A stretch of 32,448 bases of DNA from an uncultured Lentisphaerota bacterium (GTDB taxonomy: Bacteria > Verrucomicrobiota > Kiritimatiellia > CAIQIC01): contig CAISWQ010000117.1 of the NCBI GenBank assembly GCA_903889245.1, positions 1 to 32,448 of the forward strand, written 5' to 3'. Positions 23,937-30,301 of this stretch are shown here, piece by piece. Positions within the stretch are counted from its first letter, which is position 1. Every line of letters begins with the position of its first letter. Both the position numbers and the translations under genes were made by a program. Below the pieces are notes generated by a model. The model searched no databases, was not told the origin of the DNA, and saw only the letters and a list, made by a program, of their open reading frames with translations.

Positions 23937-24005
23937 GATGCGGCCGCGCGTTGAAATAATCCGGCACGCGCTGCGTTGATGGGCCTGACTCGCAGGAGTA
24001 GCAGC

Positions 24006-24944
24006 ATGATGAAGCATCTGGGTGTGTGTCTATTGATGAGCGGCAGCCTGGCGGCGACGGCGGCCGGCGTCGCCAAGTTCACCGACGCCGACGGCAAGGT
24101 GCGCGTGGAAATCGGCGGACAGCTTTTCACGGAATATCACTACCAGGACGTCGCGCGGCCCTACCTCTACCCGATCCTCGGACCCGGCGGCGTGGGGATG
24201 ACGCGTAACTGGCCGATGCAGAAGACGACCAACGAGCCGACCGACCACGTCCACCATAAGGGGCTCTGGTATTCGCACGGCAACGTCAACGGCGTGGACT
24301 GCTGGTCCGAGCAGAAGACGTTCGGCAAGACGATCCACAAAAAGTTTTTGGGCCTGACCGGGAACTCGATCAGCGAGGCGTGCGAGTGGGTGGACCACGA
24401 GGGCCGGCCGCTGTGCTCCGACGAGCGGACGATCAGCTTCCACGCCGGCGATAATCCGCGCCTCCTGGATTTCGAGATCACGCTGATCGCGTCGCACGGG
24501 CCGGTGACGTTCGGCGAGACGAAGGAAGGCTCGCTGGGCATCCGCCTGCCCGTGACGATGAGCGTCAAGGGCAAGGGCGCGCAGGGCCACATCATCAACA
24601 GCGCGGGGCTGCGCGACGCGGCGGCGTGGGGCCAGCCGGCGGCGTGGGTGGATTATTTCGGGCCGGTCGCGGGCCAGGTGGTCGGCGTCGCGATCTTCGA
24701 CTCGCCCAAGAATCCGCGGCATCCGACGACGTGGCACGTGCGCGACTACGGCCTCTTCGCGGCGAATCCGTTCGGCCTCCACGATTTCGACAAGAGCAAG
24801 CCCAAGGGCGCGGGCGATCTCAAGCTCGCGGCGGGCGAGCGCGCGACGTTCAGCTATCGGTTTGTGTTCCATACCGGCGACGAGAAGGAAGGCCGTGTGG
24901 CCGAACTCTATAAGGCATACGCCGCCGGACAGGGCGCGAAGTGA
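24006..24944 (+). CDS. Secreted DUF6807 (PmoA-like) protein
   Basis: A 312-residue protein with a signal peptide (MMKHLGVCLLMSGSLAATAAG). The mature part is typical of DUF6807, often annotated PmoA-like although unrelated to methane monooxygenase activity: RPYLYPILGPGGVGMTRNWPM, DHVHHKGLWYSHGNVNGVDCW, RLLDFEITLIAS, GSLGIRLP, VVGVAIFDSPKNPRHPTTWHVRDYGLFAANPFG. The conserved His pair in DHVHHKG suggests a metal or catalytic site; the activity is unknown. Such proteins usually neighbour Gfo/Idh/MocA oxidoreductases, as here (24-bp gap), pointing to sugar metabolism. The start is set by GGAG 7 bases upstream. Confidence 0.88.
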   Translation: MMKHLGVCLLMSGSLAATAAGVAKFTDADGKVRVEIGGQLFTEYHYQDVARPYLYPILGPGGVGMTRNWPMQKTTNEPTDHVHHKGLWYSHGNVNGVDCWSEQKTFGKTIHKKFLGLTGNSISEACEWVDHEGRPLCSDERTISFHAGDNPRLLDFEITLIASHGPVTFGETKEGSLGIRLPVTMSVKGKGAQGHIINSAGLRDAAAWGQPAAWVDYFGPVAGQVVGVAIFDSPKNPRHPTTWHVRDYGLFAANPFGLHDFDKSKPKGAGDLKLAAGERATFSYRFVFHTGDEKEGRVAELYKAYAAGQGAK

Positions 24945-24968
24945 ATGGCGAAACCAAAAGGAGCAAGT

Positions 24969-26492
24969 ATGAACCAGATCAGTCGTCGTAGTTTCCTGCA
25001 GACCACCGGCCTCGCCGCCGCCGCGCTGGCGGCGCCGCGCTGGACCTGGGCCAAGCCGGAGGGCGCGAACAGCGATATCCGCGTGGCCGTCGTCGGCTTC
25101 CGCGGCCGCGGCGCCTCCCACATCAGCGGCTTCCGCGGCCTCCCCGGCGTGCGCGTCGTCGCGCTGTGCGATGTGGATGCGAAGGTGCTCGCCAAGGGCG
25201 TCGCCGACTTCGAGAAGAAGCAGCAGAAAGTCGCCGCCTACACCGACATCCGCAAGCTGCTCGAGAGCAAGGAAATTGACGTCATCAGCACGGCGACGCC
25301 GAACCACTGGCACGCGCTGGCAACCGTGTGGGCCTGCCAGGCGGGCAAGGATGTGTACGTCGAGAAGCCCGTCTCGCACAACGTGTGGGAAGGCCGCCAG
25401 GCGGTGAAGGCCGCCGAGAAATATCAGCGCATCGTGCAGGCCGGCATGCAGTGCCGGTCGAGTCCGGGCATCCGCGCCGGCATCGAGTTCCTCCACAAGG
25501 GCGGGCTCGGCAAAATCCTCATCTCGCGCGGCCTCTGCTACAAGCGGCGCGACAGCATCGGCAAGACCACCGGCCCGCAGCCGATCCCCGAAGGGCTCGA
25601 CTATGACCTCTGGTGCGGCCCCGCGCCGAACGACCCGCCGCGCCGCAACGGCAAGCAGGGCTCGGTGCACTACGACTGGCACTGGATTTGGGCGACCGGC
25701 AACGGCGACCTGGGCAACCAGGGCATCCACCAGATGGACCTCTGCCGCTGGGCGCTCGGCGCGGGCGAGCTTTCGCCGCGCGTGATGAGCCTCGGCGGAC
25801 GGTTCGGCTACGATGACGATGGCGAGACGCCGAACACGCAGATCGCCTTCCACGACTACGCCGGCGCGCCGCTGATCTTCGAGGTGCGCGGCCTGCCGGA
25901 GAAGACCGGCGCCAAGAACATGGATAAGTTCCTCGGCGCGGGCGTCGGCTGCATCATCCACTGCGAGCACGGCTACATGGTCATCCCCGACTACAGCAAG
26001 GCGATCGCCTACGACAAGGACGGCAAGGTGCTGCAGGAGTTCAAGCCCGGCAAGGCCAAGAAGGCGGCCTCGGGCGCGGGCGGCGCCGCCTCCGGCGTCG
26101 TGATGGATTTCCAGGAGGACAGCAACCACTTCGGGAACTTCATCAAGGCCGTCCGCAGCCGCAAGGTCTCCGACCTCAACGGCCCGCTCACCGAGGGGCA
26201 CCTCTCCAGCGCGCTCTGCCACACGCCGAACGTTTCGTACCGGCTCGGCCAGCGCGCCGCGCCCGGCGCGATCCTCGATCAGATCAAGGGCTGCCGCGAC
26301 ATGGCCGAGACCTTCGGCCGGTTCAAGGAGCACCTCGCCGCCAACGGCGTCAATATTGATGAGACCAAGGCCGTGCTCGGCCCGATGCTCACGATGGATA
26401 CCAAGACCGAGCTGGTGGTCGGCAACGAAGCCGCCAACGCGCTCGTGAAGGAAAAACAGCGCGCCCCCTTCGTCGTCCCCGACGAAGTCTGA
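24969..26492 (+). CDS. Tat-exported Gfo/Idh/MocA-family oxidoreductase
   Basis: A 507-residue protein. A Tat signal with ISRRSFLQTTG at residues 4-14 and an Ala-rich stretch ends near APRWTWA. The Rossmann motif VAVVGFRGRGASHI is followed by VVALCDVD and the family signature DVYVEKPVSHNVWEG. The C-terminal domain includes YDWHWIWATGNGDLGNQGIHQMDLCRWALG. Members use NAD(P) to oxidise or epimerise sugars and cyclitols; Tat export suggests the cofactor is loaded before translocation. The GKAKKAASGAGGAAS segment (about residues 365-380) is a flexible insert. I chose the start at 24969 because AAAGGAG precedes it and the Tat signal follows. It is the last gene of a two-gene operon with the DUF6807 gene and is followed by a terminator. 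Confidence 0.93.
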   Translation: MNQISRRSFLQTTGLAAAALAAPRWTWAKPEGANSDIRVAVVGFRGRGASHISGFRGLPGVRVVALCDVDAKVLAKGVADFEKKQQKVAAYTDIRKLLESKEIDVISTATPNHWHALATVWACQAGKDVYVEKPVSHNVWEGRQAVKAAEKYQRIVQAGMQCRSSPGIRAGIEFLHKGGLGKILISRGLCYKRRDSIGKTTGPQPIPEGLDYDLWCGPAPNDPPRRNGKQGSVHYDWHWIWATGNGDLGNQGIHQMDLCRWALGAGELSPRVMSLGGRFGYDDDGETPNTQIAFHDYAGAPLIFEVRGLPEKTGAKNMDKFLGAGVGCIIHCEHGYMVIPDYSKAIAYDKDGKVLQEFKPGKAKKAASGAGGAASGVVMDFQEDSNHFGNFIKAVRSRKVSDLNGPLTEGHLSSALCHTPNVSYRLGQRAAPGAILDQIKGCRDMAETFGRFKEHLAANGVNIDETKAVLGPMLTMDTKTELVVGNEAANALVKEKQRAPFVVPDEV

Positions 26493-26513
26493 CGCCACCG
26501 GCGCGTGGACGCC

Positions 26514-26551
26514 AAACCACGGAGCGGCTCCGCCGCTTCGTGGTTTTTCTT
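26514..26551 (+). terminator. Intrinsic terminator after the oxidoreductase operon
   Basis: A long stem (AAACCACG-G-AGCGGC / GCCGCT-T-CGTGGTTT) with a 3-nt loop ends in TTTTTCTTTT. It lies 22 bp after the oxidoreductase stop, between convergent genes, and runs into a single copy of the TTCCAAG palindrome. Confidence 0.85.
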
Positions 26552-26567
26552 TTCCAAGGTTTGGAAA
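26551..26567. repeat. Single TTCCAAG palindrome (cluster 7)
   Basis: One copy (TTCCAAG-G-TTTGGAA) is centred at about 26559, between the terminator and the DUF4266 stop at 26577. It is the only solitary copy in the window. Confidence 0.75.
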
Positions 26568-26576
26568 GACGGCGCG

Positions 26577-26807
26577 TCAGTTACAGCCGCAGCCGCCGCC
26601 GCCAACGCCGCGGCCGCCGGACGCGGCCTCGCGGGTGAAGTAGATGTGCTCGGAATAGAGGTCGCCCAGCGGGTCGCGGTCGGGCCGCATGGTGTAGTCG
26701 GCGAGCTTGCCGCGCTGCCACGGCTTGACGTTGGCGCAGCCGGCGCCGCCGAGCGTCAGCAGCGTCGCGACCAGCAGGAGCAAAACGAGGGCCTTCATGC
26801 GGTTCAT
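26577..26807 (-). CDS. DUF4266 small lipoprotein
   Basis: A 76-residue protein with a lipoprotein signal ending LTLGGAGC (Cys24). The DUF4266 core follows: VKPWQRGKLADYTMRPDRDPL, then EHIYFTREAASGG and the invariant Gly/Cys tail GGGGCGCN at the very C-terminus. Function is unknown. The ATGA overlap with the TlpA stop (26804-26807) shows translational coupling. The operon also carries ApbE and DUF3570, the usual partners of this family. The cysteine tail could be a metal or cofactor attachment site (inference). Confidence 0.88.
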   Translation of the reverse strand: MNRMKALVLLLLVATLLTLGGAGCANVKPWQRGKLADYTMRPDRDPLGDLYSEHIYFTREAASGGRGVGGGGCGCN

Positions 26808-27322
26808 TTCCCGGCGAGCACTTTCTCGATCTCTTCCGTGAGCTGCTTGATCGTCTCCGCGCCGCGGAAGCCGGTGTGCTGGAAGCGGATCACGCCCTTG
26901 GCATCCACCAGCACGCTGGTCGGCATGGACTCGACACCGGCGGCGGCGACGAGCTTCTGCTTGGCGTCGCGGACGACGGGGAAGGTGACGGGATGATCCT
27001 TGAGGAAGCTGGCCATCTCGTCGGCCTTCTCGTCCACGTTGATGGCGAGGATGACGAGGCCCTTGTCCTTGTAGGCCTGCTGGAGCTTGTCGAGTTCGGG
27101 GAACGACTTCTTGCACGGGCCGCACCACGAGGCCCAGAAGTCGAGCAGCACGACCTTGCCGGCGAGCGCGGGCAGGTTGCCTTCGAGGCCGAAGCCGTCG
27201 AGCTTCGGCAGGGCGTCGCCGCTCTTCCACGCCAGCAGCGGCAGCGCGCACAACGCGACCACCGCGACGGCGCTGAGACGGCGGATGCGTTCAAGCACTG
27301 ATGGGGATGTTTTGGATTTCAT
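26804..27322 (-). CDS. TlpA-like thioredoxin-fold protein
   Basis: A 172-residue protein. An N-terminal membrane/signal segment (about residues 16-33, LSAVAVVALCALPLLAW) places the domain in the periplasm. The active site is WASWCGPC with Cys67 and Cys70, followed by LVILAINVDEKADEMASFL and the cis-proline region ESMPTSVLVDAKG, as in TlpA/ResA thiol-disulfide reductases. It may keep the DUF4266 cysteines reduced (inference). I chose the start at 27322, which overlaps the ApbE gene end by 32 bp. A longer frame from 27397 would lie further inside ApbE and adds an unrelated Arg-rich piece. Confidence 0.9.
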   Translation of the reverse strand: MKSKTSPSVLERIRRLSAVAVVALCALPLLAWKSGDALPKLDGFGLEGNLPALAGKVVLLDFWASWCGPCKKSFPELDKLQQAYKDKGLVILAINVDEKADEMASFLKDHPVTFPVVRDAKQKLVAAAGVESMPTSVLVDAKGVIRFQHTGFRGAETIKQLTEEIEKVLAGK

Positions 27323-28265
27323 ATTTCTGGAATCTCCGGGATTGGAACAGGCCCTGGTCCGACCAGATACAGCCGGCCGCACCGGGCGTCTGCTCAAAAA
27401 GTTTTTCGCCGCCGGCGAGGCCGAGCAGGCAGGCCGCGGTCGTCAGGATGCCGGCCTCGGTGCAGGTGGGCGCGATGGCCCAGACCGCATGGACGCCGTT
27501 CACGGCGGGCCGGCCGGTGCGCGGGTCCACGAGGTGGCGGCCGCGGCGATAATCGCCGGAGCAGCAGAGCGCGGCGTTGGTCAGCGCGACGCCGCCCCAG
27601 CACGCGTCGGGCTGCTGGGGATGTTCCAGGCCGAGCCGCCAGTCGCCGCCTTCGGGCGGTCTGCCGCAGACGCGCAGGTCGCGGCCAAAGTCAATCAGCA
27701 GGTCGGTGATGCCGTGCCGCTGCGCGAGCGCGAAGACCTGGTCCACCGCGTACTCCTTGCCGATGCCGCCGAGGTCGAGCTGCATTCCGGCGCGCGGCAG
27801 GCGGGCCCGGCCGGGCGCGCGCTCCACCTTGGCCCAGCCGACGAGTTCGAGCGTGGCGGAAAGTTCCGCGTCGGTCGGCGCGCGGCCGGACGTGGCGCTC
27901 CACCAGCGCGCCGCCGCAGCGACCGTGGGATCGAAGATGCCGCCGGTCTTCCAGTGGAACCAATCGCAGAGCGCGAACAATTCCTGCGCTGCGGCCGGGA
28001 GCGTGTGCCAGTCGCCGTTACCCGCGGTCGCGTTCAGGCGGCCGACGAGGCTTTCCGGGATGAAGCGCGAGAACTGCGCCTCGAATTCCGCCAGCCACAG
28101 CAGCGCGGCGCGGCGGAAAGCCTCCGCGGCGGCGGCGTGCGGTGCGCGGCAGAGCAGCGCGTTCTGCGTGCCCAGCGCCGGGAAAGCCACGCGCACGTAG
28201 TCGCCGTGGCGTTCCGGCGCGGCGGCGCTCATGCGGGCGAGCAGCTCGTGGACGGTCAGAGCCAT
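27291..28265 (-). CDS. apbE: ApbE-family FAD:protein FMN transferase
   Basis: A 324-residue protein. Hallmarks are ALGTQNALLC near the start, FDPTVAAAARWW, the Mg/FAD site LDLGGIGKEYAVD, the conserved DPRTGRP and the TTAACLLG segment near the end. ApbE cleaves FAD and attaches FMN to Ser or Thr of target proteins outside the cytoplasm. No signal peptide or lipobox is evident at this start, which is unusual for an exported ApbE, so it may be cytoplasmic. It overlaps DUF3570 by 10 bp upstream and TlpA by 32 bp downstream. No canonical flavinylated FMN-bind target is present in the window. Confidence 0.9.
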   Translation of the reverse strand: MALTVHELLARMSAAAPERHGDYVRVAFPALGTQNALLCRAPHAAAAEAFRRAALLWLAEFEAQFSRFIPESLVGRLNATAGNGDWHTLPAAAQELFALCDWFHWKTGGIFDPTVAAAARWWSATSGRAPTDAELSATLELVGWAKVERAPGRARLPRAGMQLDLGGIGKEYAVDQVFALAQRHGITDLLIDFGRDLRVCGRPPEGGDWRLGLEHPQQPDACWGGVALTNAALCCSGDYRRGRHLVDPRTGRPAVNGVHAVWAIAPTCTEAGILTTAACLLGLAGGEKLFEQTPGAAGCIWSDQGLFQSRRFQKYEIQNIPISA

Positions 28266-29671
28266 AGCGTGACTCCCGCCATCACGATGGTCGCGCCGGG
28301 GTAGGCATCGGGTGCGGTGACGCCGTCACGTCCGCGCTGCTCGTAGCGCTCCACGTCCACGTCGAACGAAAGCGACTTGGTCGGCTTCCAGATCAGCTTG
28401 AGCCCGTAGCCCACCGCCGTCAGTTCCGAGAGGCGATAGTCGGCCGAATAGACCTCCGGCGCGCCGCTGAAGCGGACGGCGTAGAAATCCGCCGCGCCCT
28501 GCTGGTAATAGCGGAACATCGGCCGCAGGATCCATTGCGGAGTGAGCTTCTGATACCACGCCAAGCTGAACGTGTTGGCGGCGCTGCCGAACGAGTCGTG
28601 ATAGAAGCGGTAGCTCACTTCGGCGCCGCCTTCCATGCTGTCGAAGTAGCGGTTGAGGGCCACATAGGCGATCTGCTTGGTCCGCTCCTCCGGGCGCTTC
28701 TCCGGGATGAGCGTTCCGTTGAGCTCCACCACCTTGTAGGGATCGGTCAGGTACCCCTGCGCGCGGCCGAGCGTGAAGTTGACCGTCAGGAGCGTGTTGG
28801 GATCGAGGACTTGCGTCAGGCCGATCATGCCGTCCAGGGTGTTCTTCGCCGTCGCGTCGGGCTGATAGTAGCCCTGCACCATATCGTGGTTCAGCGACGC
28901 GCCCACCAGCAGCGTCGTGTTCTTCTGGTTGAAGTCTATCGCGTCGCGCAGGGCGAGGCCCTTGGAGTCATAGTCGGACTCCGTGCTGTAGGCGAGTTGG
29001 ATGCCGAACGTGTGCGAGGCCCACTGCTTGTTCAACTCAAGCACCAACCCGTACCGTTCGTCGCTGGAGTTGGCGGTCGGCACCTTGTTGTCGGTGCCCG
29101 CCGCCGGCGCGGCGGTTGTGGCGGAACTGGAGGAGGCGGTGGTCGTGGTGGCGCCGCCGCTGGAGGGTGCCGGCGTCGGGGCTGGCGCGGGTGTCGGCGC
29201 GGGCGTCGCGCCGGCCTTTGCCCACGGGCTCAAGCGCAGGGCCTTCATCCGCGCGACGTTGTTCAGCCGTTGCATCCGGCGGTCATCGTCGCGCTCATCA
29301 TCGTCATGGTCGTAATTCCCCGAAGGAGGCGGCGCCGTGTAGGAGCTGGCCCCGGCGGAAACCGTGCTGCCGCTCGCGGACTTGGCAGGCGATGCCGCCG
29401 GCGGCGCGCCTGTCGGCGTCGCGCCGGAGATGGAATTGTAGATGCCCTGAATCTTGATCGTCAGGGTGGGGTTGATTTCCTTCTCGAAGTTGACCGAGGG
29501 CGCGAAGACCTGCATCCGGTTGCCGTCTTCCTTATAGTAGAGCGTCTTGAAATCCAGCCGCTCCTCGCCGCCCGCCCTCCGGACCGGCAACAGCGGCAGC
29601 AGCGCCGCCAACGCCAGGGAATGCTTCCGCGAAATCTTCATCCAGTTACTATCGGCACGCCACTTCGTCAT
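28256..29671 (-). CDS. DUF3570 outer-membrane beta-barrel-like protein
   Basis: A 471-residue protein. A signal peptide (LALAALLPLLPVRRAGG) is followed by LDFKTLYYKEDGNRMQVFAPSV, the opening of DUF3570. Residues about 75-210 are a low-complexity insert: an Asp/Arg-rich patch (DHDDDERDDDRR), an Ala/Pro/Thr stretch and poly-Thr/Ser. The rest shows alternating amphipathic beta strands with aromatic girdles and ends in VTLWL, as expected of a barrel. It is first in the DUF3570-ApbE-TlpA-DUF4266 operon. The start is uncertain: 29671 has GGGG upstream and a promoter ending about 22 nt before, while 29641 (MKISRKH) gives a shorter signal peptide but no ribosome binding site. Confidence 0.85.
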   Translation of the reverse strand: MTKWRADSNWMKISRKHSLALAALLPLLPVRRAGGEERLDFKTLYYKEDGNRMQVFAPSVNFEKEINPTLTIKIQGIYNSISGATPTGAPPAASPAKSASGSTVSAGASSYTAPPPSGNYDHDDDERDDDRRMQRLNNVARMKALRLSPWAKAGATPAPTPAPAPTPAPSSGGATTTTASSSSATTAAPAAGTDNKVPTANSSDERYGLVLELNKQWASHTFGIQLAYSTESDYDSKGLALRDAIDFNQKNTTLLVGASLNHDMVQGYYQPDATAKNTLDGMIGLTQVLDPNTLLTVNFTLGRAQGYLTDPYKVVELNGTLIPEKRPEERTKQIAYVALNRYFDSMEGGAEVSYRFYHDSFGSAANTFSLAWYQKLTPQWILRPMFRYYQQGAADFYAVRFSGAPEVYSADYRLSELTAVGYGLKLIWKPTKSLSFDVDVERYEQRGRDGVTAPDAYPGATIVMAGVTLWL

Positions 29672-29699
29672 TCAGTACCCCGTTAAAAAAAAGTGGGGC

Positions 29700-29727
29700 A
29701 ATGTACGGGGGCTTGATGGAATTGCAA
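29700..29727 (-). promoter_or_regulatory. Putative promoter of the DUF3570 operon
   Basis: On the minus strand, -35 TTGCAA (29722-29727) and -10 TACATT (29700-29705) are 16 bp apart, placing the transcript start near 29693. Confidence 0.4.
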
Positions 29728-29774
29728 GCGACGCGCTGGAATTAGACCCGCGGCGCGCCGCTGCCCTCGCAGGA

Positions 29775-29882
29775 GGTAACGAAGCAACGCAGAAAAAACC
29801 GCAGAGGGACGCAGCCTGCCAGCCTCCAGTCACAGAGTTCACGGAGTCTGCGGCCTCGGAGTGTTCTGTGTTCTCTGTGGCG
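29775..29882. repeat. Intergenic repeat-like segment (GCAGAGG / CTCTGTGG words)
   Basis: The 276-bp gap 29672-29947 has no gene. It contains ACGCAG, CCGCAGAGG, CACAGAG and TCTGTGTTCTCTGTGG words in partly inverted arrangement, resembling dispersed short repeats often seen between genes in such genomes. No second copy occurs in the window, so this call is tentative. Confidence 0.35.
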
Positions 29883-29947
29883 AACGCTGCCTCCGCCCGG
29901 CCGCCTTTCTCCAAACCTCGTCAAAGCTCTTCTTCGTTACCTTCTGT

Positions 29948-30283
29948 TCACAGCGTGCCGTGCAGGTTGCAGGCGGGTTTGCCGCCGAGGGTGGTGGGCA
30001 GGGTGTAGACGCCGCCGCCTTTGCAGACCGGGAGGTCCCGGAAGTAGGGGTTCTCGCCCATCAGGTCGGTCATGGCCGTGGGCAGGGCGTTGCTGTGGTC
30101 CAACGCAAATTGCTGCAGCGCGCCATCTATCACCCGCAGATTGTTCTGACAAAAGCCGGCTTGCGATTTGTGGCGCGCACTGATGAAGGAGGGAATCGCC
30201 AGGCCCGCCACCAGCGAAATGATCGCCACCACGATCATGATTTCCAGCAGGGTGAAGCCCCGCGCTGTGGATGAGTTGTACAT
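29948..30283 (-). CDS. Type IV pilin-like / pseudopilin protein, second copy
   Basis: A 111-residue protein, the same length as the pilin at 19131. It has the leader MYNSSTARG and then FTLLEIMIVVAIISLVAGLAIPSF with Glu at +5. The globular part is clearly paralogous (FCQNNLRVIDGALQQFALDHSNA, LPVCKGGGVYTLPTTLGGKPACNLHGTL). Its leader is less basic than that of the first copy. The start is 18 bp after the stop of the upstream TPR/deacetylase gene, so it is cotranscribed rather than under its own sigma-54 promoter. AAAGGAAAGG lies upstream of the ATG at a slightly long distance. Confidence 0.9.
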   Translation of the reverse strand: MYNSSTARGFTLLEIMIVVAIISLVAGLAIPSFISARHKSQAGFCQNNLRVIDGALQQFALDHSNALPTAMTDLMGENPYFRDLPVCKGGGVYTLPTTLGGKPACNLHGTL

Positions 30284-30301
30284 GTGAGTCGGGCCTTTCC
30301 T

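Noticed and set aside
24030-26498. 822-codon open frame on the minus strand
   Set aside because: It runs opposite the DUF6807 and Gfo/Idh/MocA genes, both of which have clear motifs and signal peptides. The translation is low-complexity Arg/Ala/Asp.
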